DNA of 64,000 bases from CAIKBL01 sp050247235 (GCA_050247235.1 JBFWUN010000023.1:3566-67565), one strand, 5' to 3'. Counted from the first letter of the stretch, positions 23,920-32,747 are shown. Program-made: numbers and translations. The notes: generated by a model from the letters alone, not told the origin.

Positions 23920-24786
23920 TCAGTCGAGCAGAACCACCGGGTCGCCGGCGCGGATGGTCCCGGCCTGGCGCACGTGGGCCCCGACGCCGAGGTTCTGCTC
24001 ACCCTCGCGGACGATCGTGCGCAGGATCGTCTTGTCGAAGGGCAGTTCTGCCTGCGGGCGCACCGTCATGCCGCAGCGGGGGGTCGGTGCGGAGACCTGG
24101 ATTTCCGCATCGCCGATCCGCAGGATGCGACCCAGCCACGCCTGCTCGGCGAGTCCGCGCTGGTCCGGTGTCGTCTCGACGAAGAGGTTCGGTCGGAACC
24201 GCCGTACGTCCCACGCCGCCGTGGGGTTCCTGTCGTGCATCGCGGCGAGTGACGCCGTCGTGAGCAGGTGCAGTTCCTCGTTGTCGAAAAATGTGCCCGG
24301 CACGGACACGTAGTCCATGAGTACCTCGGGGAACTGGCTGAAGTCCGGGATCGGCTCGCCAGGCTCACGGGCGAAAGCCGCCGTGATCTCTGCGACCCAG
24401 CGCTCGGCATCCGGTTTGTAGCGCTTGTAGAAGTCGCGGTTGCTCGCGGGCTGCAGTGGCCACAGGCTCGCCCGCGTGCCGCACAGCGCCGACAGCTTGG
24501 CGTGGATGCGCGGATCGTCGCTGCCAAGGACTTCGCCGTCCGGAAACGTGATGTCGACGGTCGACACCGCGCCCTCCCGCGGTTCCTCGCGGTAGCGTGC
24601 GGCGCACAGCATCAGCTGGGGATACAGCTTTCCCCACTGGACCTCCTGGCGCCGCTCGTCGCGCATTGCCCAGCAGCGATCGCCGACCAGTCCGAGAGAG
24701 GTCACCCGCGCGGACGGCACCGTCGATCCCTGCATGGACTTCACGGGGAAACGCCAGATCTGCTTGACGGTACCGAGTGTCTGCAT
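23920..24786 (-). CDS. MOSC domain-containing protein
   Basis: This 288-residue protein has an N-terminal MOSC beta-barrel domain (IWRFPVKSMQG, VGDRCWAMRD). A C-terminal MOSC domain holds the conserved cysteine in APTPRCGMTVRPQ, which ligates molybdenum in mARC/YcbX relatives. Related proteins reduce N-hydroxylated compounds, but the substrate here is unknown. ATG 24786 was chosen because GGAG sits seven bases upstream. An upstream in-frame GTG has no such site. The gene ends 20 bases after the purE stop on the same strand. Confidence 0.9.
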   Translation of the reverse strand: MQTLGTVKQIWRFPVKSMQGSTVPSARVTSLGLVGDRCWAMRDERRQEVQWGKLYPQLMLCAARYREEPREGAVSTVDITFPDGEVLGSDDPRIHAKLSALCGTRASLWPLQPASNRDFYKRYKPDAERWVAEITAAFAREPGEPIPDFSQFPEVLMDYVSVPGTFFDNEELHLLTTASLAAMHDRNPTAAWDVRRFRPNLFVETTPDQRGLAEQAWLGRILRIGDAEIQVSAPTPRCGMTVRPQAELPFDKTILRTIVREGEQNLGVGAHVRQAGTIRAGDPVVLLD

Positions 24787-24806
24787 GGAGAAACTCCGCG
24801 GCGGGG

Positions 24807-25343
24807 TCACTTTCGATGGGTTCGATCACGCGCGGCGGTGAGCTCGCGATCCGCGGCCAGCACCTTGTCCTCGAGCGCGCGCCGGTAGCGGACCAGCGCG
24901 GTCCGCATCCGTGCATCCTGCAGCGCAAGGATCTGGACCGCAAGCAGCCCCGCGTTGGTCGCGTTGTTGATCGCAACCGTCGCCACCGGCACGCCGGCCG
25001 GCATCTGCGCGATGGAGAGCAACGCGTCCGTCCCGTTCAGCAGGGTCGCGGCCACCGGCACGCCGATCACGGGCAGGTGCGTCAAGGCCGCCGTCATGCC
25101 GGGCAGATGTGCCGCGCCGCCTGCCCCCGCGATGATGACCTGCAGCCCGCGGCGCGCAGCGGTCTCGGCGTACTCCGCCATGCGCCGGGGCGTGCGATGT
25201 GCCGACACGATCGATACCTCGTGCGCGATGTCGAACTCGCCCAGCACGTCCGCCGCAGCCTGCATGATCTTGAGATCGGATGTGCTGCCCATGATGATGC
25301 CGACTTGCGGCCTGGCCGCGCCGCGGGTCCTGGTACCGGTCAT
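24807..25343 (-). CDS. purE: 5-(carboxyamino)imidazole ribonucleotide mutase
   Basis: This 178-residue class I PurE converts N5-CAIR to CAIR in purine synthesis. The GIIMGSTSDL motif near residue 15 and the VSIVSAHRTPRRM motif near 45 carry the substrate and catalytic residues (Ser, His). The GAGGAAHLPGM loop is intact. It overlaps the purK stop as ATGA and is translationally coupled to it. Confidence 0.97.
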   Translation of the reverse strand: MTGTRTRGAARPQVGIIMGSTSDLKIMQAAADVLGEFDIAHEVSIVSAHRTPRRMAEYAETAARRGLQVIIAGAGGAAHLPGMTAALTHLPVIGVPVAATLLNGTDALLSIAQMPAGVPVATVAINNATNAGLLAVQILALQDARMRTALVRYRRALEDKVLAADRELTAARDRTHRK

Positions 25344-26509
25344 GACGTCCCCTTGATCTTCAGCGTGTCGCGCAGCGCCGCGGCATGTGTCAGCGCCTGC
25401 TCAATCGTGGTTGCGGTGATCGTCACGTGGCCCATCTTGCGGAAGGGCTTGACGGTGTGCTTGCCGTACAGGTGGATTGCCGCGCCGCGCCGCATGGCGT
25501 CCTCCCCGCCGACCACCCGCGGTGTGCCGTGGGCATCCGGTTCGCCCAGCAGGTTGAAACTCGCGGCCGGGTGCAGCAGGGTCGTGGGTCCGAGTGGCAT
25601 ACCGGTCACCGCGCGCAGGTGCTGTTCGAACTGCGACGTCGCACACGCCTCGATCGTGTAGTGCCCCGAATTGTGCGGTCGCGGCGAGATCTCGTTGACG
25701 AGGATCGCGCCGTCGCGGTCCAGGAAGAACTCGATGCCGAAGATGCCGACGCCGTCGAGTGCCTCGACCACCTCGCGCCCGAGCTGTTCGCAACGCGCGA
25801 CCTGCGCCGGCGCGATGTTGGCCGGCGCGCGGATGAGGTCGAGGATATTCGCCCGCGGATCGAACACGGCCTCGACGACCGGGTACACCGCCATCTCGCC
25901 GCGCGCACTGCGCGCAACCATCACGGCCAGCTCCTTGTCGATGTCGACCAGCCGCTCGACGAGGCAAGGCATTGCCAGCATCGCGTCCGCGTCCGCCGGG
26001 GTGCGGACCACTTTCACACCCCGCCCGTCATACCCGTGACGTCGCGCTTTCAGCACGCAGGGCATTCCGAATCGCTCGACCGCCGCCCTGTCGTGGGGGG
26101 CGATCTCCCGGAAATCGCTGGTTGGCAGCGCGTGGGTGCGCAGGAATTCCTTCTGCCGGAGCTTGTCCTGGATGATGGCGAGCACCTGGGCAGAGGGGGC
26201 AACGCGCGTACCGCTGCGCTCCAGTGCTTCCAGGCACCGGGCCGACACCGCCTCGATATCGAGCGTCACGACGTCCGCCGCGCCCGCGAGATCCGCGAGA
26301 CGCGCGAGATCGTCGAACTCTCCGACAATCTGCGTGGCGAATTCGTGCGCCGGGCAGTCGGGCGTCGGATCCAGCACGGTGATCCCGAGGCCCAGGCGCG
26401 GGGCGGCTTCCGCCATCATTCGCGCGAGCTGTCCCCCGCCGACGATGCCGACGCGGCGGGCGGCGAGGGATTGGGGGGCGGGTAGGGGCGGACGGATCGC
26501 GGACGTCAT
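25340..26509 (-). CDS. purK: 5-(carboxyamino)imidazole ribonucleotide synthase
   Basis: This 389-residue ATP-grasp enzyme makes N5-CAIR from AIR, bicarbonate and ATP. The N-terminal VGIVGGGQLARMM motif, the KARRHGYDGRGVK ATP-binding segment and the VNEISPRPHNSGH metal-binding segment are all present. It is coupled to purE. A 16-base perfect palindrome (CTCGGGCGCGCCCGAG, 26520-26535) lies just ahead of its ribosome-binding site. Confidence 0.97.
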   Translation of the reverse strand: MTSAIRPPLPAPQSLAARRVGIVGGGQLARMMAEAAPRLGLGITVLDPTPDCPAHEFATQIVGEFDDLARLADLAGAADVVTLDIEAVSARCLEALERSGTRVAPSAQVLAIIQDKLRQKEFLRTHALPTSDFREIAPHDRAAVERFGMPCVLKARRHGYDGRGVKVVRTPADADAMLAMPCLVERLVDIDKELAVMVARSARGEMAVYPVVEAVFDPRANILDLIRAPANIAPAQVARCEQLGREVVEALDGVGIFGIEFFLDRDGAILVNEISPRPHNSGHYTIEACATSQFEQHLRAVTGMPLGPTTLLHPAASFNLLGEPDAHGTPRVVGGEDAMRRGAAIHLYGKHTVKPFRKMGHVTITATTIEQALTHAAALRDTLKIKGTS

Positions 26510-26914
26510 GGTGTTTCCTCTCGGGCGCGCCCGAGGGTCGCCGGTGAAAACGCGCTAGCTTAAACCCACTGGCGTACAGGGAACCAGTTCCCCCGTCGAC
26601 GTGTTTTCCGAGGCGGCTGGCGTGGATTCCCGAACCCTCGAGCCCACGCGTCCTCCGGGCATTTCCTGCCTCAAAGTGCCGCCCGGTCGGGCGACCGGGC
26701 GGCAAAGCCCAGAGGGGTTGGGTCGGGAGCATTGCTCCACGTCCGGAACTACGCGCCAGAACCGCCAGCGGATCACCGTGCGGGCGTGCCGTGGTCGGGC
26801 GCGCGCGGACGCGGTGCGCGGTCGGTCGATGCCGGGCGTCGCCCCGTGACGGCTGCGCATGCGCGCGAACAGTCCTATGATGGGGACACAGTCCGATTGC
26901 CGGGAGGAGTCCCC
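26510..26914. other. Divergent non-coding region between purK and nitrile hydratase
   Basis: No gene is supported here. The region holds the 16-base palindrome at 26520-26535 in the purK leader. It also holds a short inverted repeat GGGAAC/GTTCCC around 26579-26592 and the strong hairpin at 26678-26703. The nitrile hydratase start is preceded by GGGAGGAG. The purK leader side contains the only AT-rich patch (about 26545-26575). No sigma-70 site could be called with confidence. Confidence 0.5.
26678..26703. repeat. 11-bp perfect hairpin in the purK/nitrile hydratase intergenic region
   Basis: GCCGCCCGGTC (26678-26688) and GACCGGGCGGC (26693-26703) are perfectly complementary around a GGGC tetraloop. 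There is no T run on either strand, so it is not a classical terminator. It could be a regulator-binding site or an mRNA structure in the nitrile hydratase leader. Confidence 0.6.
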
Positions 26915-27517
26915 ATGGGCGCAAACCACACGCGGCCGCTGAGCGATGTCGAGATCCGTGTCAAGGCGCTGGAAGCGTTGCTGACGGAGAAGGGTCTGAT
27001 CGACCCGGCCGCCGTCGACGCGCTGATCGATACCTACGAACACAAGGTGGGCCCGCGCAACGGCGCCCGCGTCGTCGCGCGGGCGTGGGCCGACCCCGCT
27101 TACAAGCGACGCCTCCTGGAAGACGGCACGGCCGCGATCGCCGAGCTCGGGTACACGGGCATCCAGGGTGAGGACATGGTCGTTGTCGAGAACACCCCGG
27201 AAGTTCACAACGTGATCGTATGCACGTTGTGTTCGTGCTACCCGTGGCCGACGCTCGGCCTCCCGCCGACGTGGTTCAAGTCGGCGCCGTACCGCTCGCG
27301 CGTCGTGAGCGAACCGCGCGCCGTACTTGCGGAGTTCGGCGTGCAGGTACCGGACAGTGTCGCCGTCAAGGTCTGGGACAGCACCTCCGAGGTGCGTTAC
27401 ATGGTGCTGCCCGAACGTCCCGCCGGCACCGAAGCAATGACCGAGGAGCAACTCGCGGAACTCGTGACCCGTGACTCGATGATCGGCGTCGCGAAGGTCC
27501 AGCCACCCGCCCGATAG
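26915..27517 (+). CDS. nthA: Nitrile hydratase alpha subunit, cobalt type
   Basis: This 200-residue subunit carries the metal-binding claw C103-T-L-C106-S-C108. The second residue Thr is typical of non-corrin cobalt enzymes, where iron enzymes have Ser. Two claw cysteines are normally oxidised to sulfinic and sulfenic acids. The family converts nitriles to amides. YPWPTLGLPPTWFKS and YRSRVVSEPRAVL follow as in other alpha subunits. The ATG is preceded by GGGAGGAG. The two beta-subunit pieces and an activator follow at once. Thiocyanate hydrolase has the same three-part layout and remains an alternative. Confidence 0.93.
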   Translation: MGANHTRPLSDVEIRVKALEALLTEKGLIDPAAVDALIDTYEHKVGPRNGARVVARAWADPAYKRRLLEDGTAAIAELGYTGIQGEDMVVVENTPEVHNVIVCTLCSCYPWPTLGLPPTWFKSAPYRSRVVSEPRAVLAEFGVQVPDSVAVKVWDSTSEVRYMVLPERPAGTEAMTEEQLAELVTRDSMIGVAKVQPPAR

Positions 27518-27527
27518 GAGGTCAGAG

Positions 27528-27839
27528 ATGAACGGAATTCACGATCTCGGCGGCATGCACGGCCTGGGGCCCATTGTCGTCGAGCCCAACGAACCGGTAT
27601 TCCACGCCGACTGGGAGCGCCGGGTGTTCGGAATGTTCCTGCCGATTTCGGCGCTCGGGGCGTTCAACCTGGACGAGCTCCGGCATGCGATCGAACGGAT
27701 GGGCGCCCCGGCGTACCTGAACACGAGCTACTACGAGCACTGGCTGCACGCTTACGAAACGCTGCTCGTCGAGAAGGGCGTGCTGACCACGGACGAACTC
27801 GACGCCAGGCGTCGGCAGGTCGCGAAGGAGGAAGGCTGA
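27528..27839 (+). CDS. Nitrile hydratase beta subunit, N-terminal half as a separate protein
   Basis: This 103-residue protein matches only the N-terminal helical part of nitrile hydratase beta. It starts MNGIHDLGGMHGLGP, then DWERRVFGM and YYEHWLHAYETLLVEKG. The rest of beta is encoded by the next gene, whose ATG overlaps this stop as TGATG. A separate N-terminal beta protein resembles the three-subunit toyocamycin nitrile hydratase and thiocyanate hydrolase. The break is clean, with its own stop and an AAGGAGG site for the next gene, so it is not a sequencing frameshift. Confidence 0.9.
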   Translation: MNGIHDLGGMHGLGPIVVEPNEPVFHADWERRVFGMFLPISALGAFNLDELRHAIERMGAPAYLNTSYYEHWLHAYETLLVEKGVLTTDELDARRRQVAKEEG

Positions 27840-28186
27840 TGGCCATCAATGCCCAGCAGGCGCTGGCCGCCGTCAAGGCGGGCGCGAGCGCGCGGGTGGA
27901 TCAGCCGGTGCCGGCGCGATTCAAGGTGGGGGACCGGGTGAGGCTTCGCAATCTGAATCCCGCGGGACACACGCGTATGCCGCGCTACATCCGCGGCAAG
28001 GAAGGGACGATCGAGCACGATTACGGCGTGTTCGTGTTCCCGGACACGCACGCCGCCGGCCAGGGGGAGAAGCCGCAGCACATCTACGTGGTTCGCTTCA
28101 GCGCGCGTGAGCTGTGGGGACCGCAAGGACGCGACACCGACGCCGTCTGTGCCGATGTGTGGGACGACTACATGGACCCGGCGTGA
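27839..28186 (+). CDS. Nitrile hydratase beta subunit, C-terminal half as a separate protein
   Basis: This 115-residue protein corresponds to the SH3-like C-terminal barrel of nitrile hydratase beta. It has FKVGDRVRLRNLNP, GHTRMPRYIRGKEGTIEHDYGVFVFPD and VRFSARELWG. It begins with an ATG overlapping the preceding stop and has AAGGAGG upstream. Its own stop overlaps the activator ATG (TGATG). The short N-terminal extension rich in Ala/Gln has no recognised function. Confidence 0.9.
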   Translation: MAINAQQALAAVKAGASARVDQPVPARFKVGDRVRLRNLNPAGHTRMPRYIRGKEGTIEHDYGVFVFPDTHAAGQGEKPQHIYVVRFSARELWGPQGRDTDAVCADVWDDYMDPA

Positions 28187-28554
28187 TGGAAGCAGGTGAT
28201 CGCTGTCCGGTGATGCCGAACGTCACCGCGGTGCCCGGGATTCCGCGCGACGAGGACGGCGTGGTGTTCGCCGCGCCATGGGAAGCAAAGGCATTTGCGC
28301 TCGTCGTGCATCTGCACCAGCGCGGCTGCTTTGCGTGGGGCGACTGGGTCGACGCGCTGTCGGGCGAGATCGCTGCGGACCGGACCCGCGCCGAGCCGAC
28401 GCCCTATTACCTGCTGTGGTTGGCCGCCGCGGAGCGCCTGTTCGCAGCGCGCGGCCTCGTTGACACCGGTGCACTCGCGCAGGCCCGCGCCGCCCTGCAA
28501 GTCGCGCAAGCCGGCGCGCACGACCACGCCGCAGACCACGACCATGCGCACTGA
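28186..28554 (+). CDS. Nitrile hydratase activator/accessory protein with His-rich tail
   Basis: This 122-residue protein belongs to the nitrile hydratase accessory (cobalt activator) family, which is homologous to the beta N-terminus. The FAAPWEAKAFALVVHLHQRGCFAW and YYLLWLAAAERLFAARGL segments are typical. These proteins load cobalt and help oxidise the claw cysteines. The C-terminus ends HDHAADHDHAH, a likely metal-binding tail. Translation is coupled to the upstream gene (TGATG). An internal ATG at 28213 is an alternative start. Confidence 0.85.
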   Translation: MEAGDRCPVMPNVTAVPGIPRDEDGVVFAAPWEAKAFALVVHLHQRGCFAWGDWVDALSGEIAADRTRAEPTPYYLLWLAAAERLFAARGLVDTGALAQARAALQVAQAGAHDHAADHDHAH

Positions 28555-28575
28555 CGACGTGCGCGGAGCGGGCGG

Positions 28576-28920
28576 TCAGTTGCCGTAACGTACGCGGGTG
28601 CCGTGTTCGAGCGCGAGATCCAGTTCGGCCGCGCTGAGCCCCTTCGGAAAGAAGCAGCCCGACACGTGCGCCTGTGCAAAGCTCGCGCCCTCGAGCAGGG
28701 TATCGCGGAAGTCGATCCCGCGCAGGTCCGACATCCGGAAATAACAGTCGCGCATGTCCAGCCCGCGTGCATCCAGCCCGCGCAGGTCCAGCCGGCTGAG
28801 ATCCGTGCCGACCAGGTCACAGGACTCGCCCGTCCCCTTGCGCCGGTTGAATTCCGCGATCTCGCCCATGCGCAGCAGCTTGTACATCTGGCAGTCACTG
28901 ATGCGCGGTTTGTCGTTCAT
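28576..28920 (-). CDS. Pentapeptide-repeat family protein
   Basis: This 114-residue protein has a central run of pentapeptide-like units (LVGTD LSRLD LRGLD ARGLD MRDCY FRMSD LRGID FRDTL LEGAS FAQAH). They should form a short right-handed beta-helix. The N-terminal 30 residues are charged and not repeated. Function is unknown. It converges on the nitrile hydratase activator with 21 bases between stops. A GAGGTCCTC precedes the ATG. Confidence 0.75.
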   Translation of the reverse strand: MNDKPRISDCQMYKLLRMGEIAEFNRRKGTGESCDLVGTDLSRLDLRGLDARGLDMRDCYFRMSDLRGIDFRDTLLEGASFAQAHVSGCFFPKGLSAAELDLALEHGTRVRYGN

Positions 28921-29026
28921 GAGGACCTCCTGGGGAACCCGTTCTACCCCGGTGTAGCGGCGGGGCGGGATTTGGGTTGACCGCGGCGGCCGCCCGCGCG
29001 GGGCTGGCGCCCGCGCCGGCCCCGGG

Positions 29027-29644
29027 TCACTGCGGGCGCAGCAACTCGATCACGTTGCCGAGCGTCCCGTAATTCATGTAGCCCAGTCGCGTGACGGGTT
29101 GCAGTCGCCGCTCATCCACCAGGCCGTTCACGATCATCCCGTCTGCAATATAGACACCGAGCACTTCGCCCACCACGACGTGGCTCTCGCGGCCGTCGCG
29201 AGTCGGCGGCAGGTGGACCACCTGGTACACCCGGCATTCCAGGGCCGCGCGTGCGCTCGCAACCCGCGGCGGGCGAACGAGCGTGGAGCGCACCGACGAT
29301 ATGCCGCAGGCGGCGAACTCGTCCACCTCGGGGGGAAATGGTGCCGAGCTCGCATTCATTGCGGCGAGATCCTGTTCGCCCACGACGTTCGCAACGAACT
29401 CCGGCACTTCGCAGATGTTGCGGTAGGTGTCTTTGCAGGTACCGGCCGACGCCGAGTTCGGCGCGAACATCACGTACGGGGGATCCGCGCACACGAGGTT
29501 GAAATACGAATACGGGGCGAGGTTCAGCACACCCGCCGCGCTGATCGAACTGATCCAGCCGATGGGCCGCGGCATCACGAGGGCGTTGAGCGGATTGTGG
29601 GTCAGCGGCGCGGGACGCAGACCGTCTGCGATCGAGTAGAACAT
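29027..29644 (-). CDS. Flavin reductase-like (DIM6/NTAB) family protein
   Basis: This 205-residue protein has a split-barrel FMN-binding fold. RPIGWISSISAAGVLNLAPYSYFN is the family signature, followed by KDTYRNICEVPEFVANVV and the later GEVLGVYI segment. Family members bind FMN and reduce it with NAD(P)H or act as flavoprotein oxidoreductases. The substrate is not predictable. It is divergent from the secreted-protein gene at 29751. Confidence 0.88.
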   Translation of the reverse strand: MFYSIADGLRPAPLTHNPLNALVMPRPIGWISSISAAGVLNLAPYSYFNLVCADPPYVMFAPNSASAGTCKDTYRNICEVPEFVANVVGEQDLAAMNASSAPFPPEVDEFAACGISSVRSTLVRPPRVASARAALECRVYQVVHLPPTRDGRESHVVVGEVLGVYIADGMIVNGLVDERRLQPVTRLGYMNYGTLGNVIELLRPQ

Positions 29645-29750
29645 CGGAAAATTTCGCTGGCTCGGCTGTGGTCGAACGGAGGTCTCGCGTACGATAGGTG
29701 CCGCCAGCCCGGAGTGTCAAACCCGGCGCCCCGTCCCGCCAGGAGGAACC

Positions 29751-30401
29751 ATGTCGCGTCTTCTCGAACCGTCCCGCGTGCTGCCGCTCGTCGCCGGACT
29801 CTGCGTTGCCGCATCGGTCGGTGCGCAGGAACTCGATCTACCCGATGTGTCCCTGGTGGACGCGGCCACCGTCGCGGAGATGCCCGATCCGATGGTAGGA
29901 GAGGTTCGCGAGTTCGTGGGCCCCGTCGCGACCATCCCGTGCAGCCGCTGGGAGATCGTCACTGCCGACGCCGAAGAGATCGTCAGCGCCTGCGAACATT
30001 ACAGGATTCATTTCAAACGCAGCGAACAGCTGAACATGTACAAGGTCGTCGCCGCGAAGGGCGAGATCGCGCTGCAGTTCGAGCCCGCCTACCCGGCGAT
30101 CCAGTTCCCGTTGAAGGTCGGCGCACACTGGCGCGAGAAGTACACCGGCCACTCGGCCATCGAAGGCCTCTCGTGGGACGGGGACGTCGAATGCGACGTC
30201 GCCGACTTTGCGGAGGTGAAGGTGGCCGCGGGTGCGTTCAAGGCCTTCCGCATCGAGTGTCGCGATCGGTGGAGAGTCGGGGAGAACGGCAGCAGCGTGA
30301 CCAGCACCACGTGGTACGCGCCGGACATCGCGGCGGTGGTCAAGACACTGAACTACGAAGATCCGCGCTGGAACACCGAGCTCGCGGCCTACTCGCGTTG
30401 A
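29751..30401 (+). CDS. Secreted protein of unknown function
   Basis: This 216-residue protein has a signal peptide (LPLVAGLCVAASVGAQ) and an otherwise soluble beta-rich sequence. I do not recognise a defined family. It has two cysteine-containing segments (IPCSRWEI, SACEHYRIHF) and a repeated K-V-G/A-A-G-x-F pattern (FAEVKVAAGAFKAFRIECRDRW). That pattern is like DUF3108-type periplasmic proteins, but the likeness is weak. The start is preceded by AGGAGGAACC. A membrane glycosyltransferase follows 38 bases later. Confidence 0.75.
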   Translation: MSRLLEPSRVLPLVAGLCVAASVGAQELDLPDVSLVDAATVAEMPDPMVGEVREFVGPVATIPCSRWEIVTADAEEIVSACEHYRIHFKRSEQLNMYKVVAAKGEIALQFEPAYPAIQFPLKVGAHWREKYTGHSAIEGLSWDGDVECDVADFAEVKVAAGAFKAFRIECRDRWRVGENGSSVTSTTWYAPDIAAVVKTLNYEDPRWNTELAAYSR

Positions 30402-30438
30402 ACCGCGTGATGCGGATGAACCGGCCGTTGCGCCGAGG

Positions 30439-32046
30439 ATGACCGGACGCACGTTTGTCGCGGCATGCGTCGCGCTGAGCCTGCTGAGCGTGCTCATCGG
30501 CACGGTACGGCTCGCCATGGTGCCGCTCGACTCCCACGAGATCTTCGTGGCCGGCACCGCGCGCGAGATGCTCGCGCGTCGCGACTGGATCGTGCCGCAC
30601 TTCAACGGCGCGCCACGTCTGAACAAGCCGCCGCTCAGCTACTGGATGACCGGCGCGGTGGCTGCGCTCGCCGGCGCGCCGCCCGAGGTCGCCGCGTGGC
30701 ATGCGCGCGCGGTATCGGTGCTCGGGGGGGTGCTGCTGCTCGGCGCGACGCTCGCGACCGGGGTGCTGGTCTTCGAGCGCGCCACGGCTGCGGTGGCCGG
30801 CGCGCTGCTCACCACGAGTGCCGGCATGTTTTCCTTCATGCACGATGCACGCCCGGACCTGCTCTACGCGGGATTCACCGCGGTGATGCTCGCAGGCACC
30901 GCGTGGAGCGCGTACGGACGGGGACCGCGTGCGCGCGCGTTCGTCGGTGGCGCGGGTCTGGTCTGGCTCGCGTTCGCGTGCGCCACCTTGACGAAAGGGC
31001 CACACGTCCCGGCACTGGCGCTCCTCGGCATCGCGATGGCGCTCAGGCGCGAGCGCGGCAACTGGCGGGCCGTGCGGACGGTGCTGCGGCCGCTCGGCGG
31101 CATCACGCTCGCGGCGGTACTGTGTCTGCCGTGGTGGGTGCTCCTGGATGCGCGGCTGGCCACGATCGCGGTGGAGTCCACCCAGCTTGGTGGCACGTTG
31201 CTCGCGCCCAGGCTTTCACGCCTCGGTGACCCGTACTATCTCTACCGACCGCTGCAACTCGTGCTTCCGTGGCTGCCGCTCGCCGGTTTCGCCCTGGCCT
31301 GGTGGGGCTGGGCCGGCGCCACGCGACGCGCACTGCCGTCGCATGCGGGCTTCGTGTTGTGGCCGCTGCTCGTGGTGTGTCTCGGGCTGAGCCTGGGCCG
31401 GCAGTACCGCTACTTCTATTTCCTGCCGCTGCTCGGCTTCCTGTGCCTGGGCGCCGCGGTCGCGTTGCGTGCGGCGTTCACGCGGTGGCCGCGCGGCGCG
31501 CTCGCCACACTGGGGCTGCAGGCCGTGGCAGTGGTCGCCTGCGCCGGCTGGGTTGTGCAGCATGCGGACTCCGTTCGCGCGGGCGTGCTCGCGTGGCTTG
31601 CCGCCGGGGGCGTCGCCGCCGCCGTGGCCGTGTCTCGCCGGTACGCGACGCCGGCGTGGCGCGTGTTCGCGGCCCTGTGTGTCGCGATGGCCGGCGTTTG
31701 GCCGGCCGCCGCACTGACGGGGGCGCTCTGGAACGCCGAACGTTACGGCGCACATGCGCTGGCACAGACCGCGGCGGCGGCGCTCGCACCGACCACGCCG
31801 CTCGTCGCGCTGGAGGTCAGCGGGACGATATACGTGTATTACGCGGGACGACAGGTGCAGGAACTGGCGGACGCATCACGGCTCGCGGGACTGCTGGCCG
31901 AAAGCCCGGACGGCCGACTCGGGCTCGTCACGCGCGACACCCGCCGCGCCGACCTGGATGCCGAATACATCGTGGAGGAACTCGGGCGGTACCGTCGCGG
32001 CGACGGGGACGACGTGCTGCTGCGGCTCGCCCCGCGCGCGCGCTGA
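30439..32046 (+). CDS. ArnT-like glycosyltransferase (GT39/GT83-type membrane protein)
   Basis: This 535-residue polytopic membrane protein has 11-12 predicted helices. The first periplasmic loop carries LDSHEIFVAGTAREMLARRDW and PRLNKPPLSYW. These are the diagnostic motifs of ArnT/PMT-like lipid-linked sugar transferases, although the usual D-E pair reads D-S-H-E. The last 90 residues form a soluble periplasmic domain. It should move a sugar from a polyprenyl phosphate carrier to lipid A or another acceptor. The acceptor is unknown. Confidence 0.88.
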   Translation: MTGRTFVAACVALSLLSVLIGTVRLAMVPLDSHEIFVAGTAREMLARRDWIVPHFNGAPRLNKPPLSYWMTGAVAALAGAPPEVAAWHARAVSVLGGVLLLGATLATGVLVFERATAAVAGALLTTSAGMFSFMHDARPDLLYAGFTAVMLAGTAWSAYGRGPRARAFVGGAGLVWLAFACATLTKGPHVPALALLGIAMALRRERGNWRAVRTVLRPLGGITLAAVLCLPWWVLLDARLATIAVESTQLGGTLLAPRLSRLGDPYYLYRPLQLVLPWLPLAGFALAWWGWAGATRRALPSHAGFVLWPLLVVCLGLSLGRQYRYFYFLPLLGFLCLGAAVALRAAFTRWPRGALATLGLQAVAVVACAGWVVQHADSVRAGVLAWLAAGGVAAAVAVSRRYATPAWRVFAALCVAMAGVWPAAALTGALWNAERYGAHALAQTAAAALAPTTPLVALEVSGTIYVYYAGRQVQELADASRLAGLLAESPDGRLGLVTRDTRRADLDAEYIVEELGRYRRGDGDDVLLRLAPRAR

Positions 32047-32104
32047 CGAGGCGTTCACCTCCGCCCGGCGCCTCGCGGACTCCGGGCAGGCGGTCACGCG
32101 CCGC

Positions 32105-32545
32105 TCAACCCGCGTTGCAACCCGTCACGTAGCGCGCGCGGATGCCCTGTGAAAACGTCATGTTCTTGCCGCCCATCTTCACCGCGAGCTGGCCTTCGAT
32201 GATCTCGCCGCGACGCCGCAGACGCGCGCTGCCCGTCGCCACCCTTGCCGACTCGCAGACCAGCACGTACTCCACTGCTTCTTCGCGCTGCGCGGCGTAA
32301 CCGAACGCACAGCCGCGCAGCGCCGGCTGGCGGAGCACGGGAAACAGCGCAGTGACCCGATCGCGCGTCACGCACACGCGTTCTTCCGTTGTCATCCGGC
32401 GCATCTCCTCCAGGTGCGGCATCACCATATTCGCCCGGATGGTGTAGTCACCCTCCGGCAGCGGGAAGCCCGCCTCGACGTCCGCGGCATTCGCTGCCGC
32501 GCAGGCAACGGATGTCGCAATGGCAAAGAGAGTCGCGCGAATCAT
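32105..32545 (-). CDS. DUF3617-type secreted protein
   Basis: This 146-residue protein has a signal peptide (MIRATLFAIATSVACAAANA). Features of DUF3617 proteins follow: an EGDYTIRANMVMP strand, a VCVTRD segment, paired cysteines, and a closing GGKNMTFSQGIRARYVTGC. Function is unknown. ATG 32545 lies eight bases after GAGGAG, which decides this start over a longer in-frame form. It is convergent with the ArnT-like gene. Confidence 0.8.
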   Translation of the reverse strand: MIRATLFAIATSVACAAANAADVEAGFPLPEGDYTIRANMVMPHLEEMRRMTTEERVCVTRDRVTALFPVLRQPALRGCAFGYAAQREEAVEYVLVCESARVATGSARLRRRGEIIEGQLAVKMGGKNMTFSQGIRARYVTGCNAG

Positions 32546-32747
32546 GCAGTACACTCCTCGGCTGTGCGGGCCCGACACGCGATCCGTGCCCCCGCGCAGG
32601 GGAAGGGCAGGGAACCGCGGGGGGCGTTGCCTCCCGCAAGGTTGTCGCGGGGCGATGGTCGACGTCGCATTGTCGGTCAGCCGGGACACCGCGCGCACCC
32701 GGTTCTTGCGCTTGAATTCCCCGTGACACCCCGCCTACCGTGACGGC

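Noticed and set aside
27830..27850. Frameshift or assembly error splitting nitrile hydratase beta
   Set aside because: The junction has a proper stop, an overlapping ATG and a good AAGGAGG site, and the next junction has the same TGATG form.
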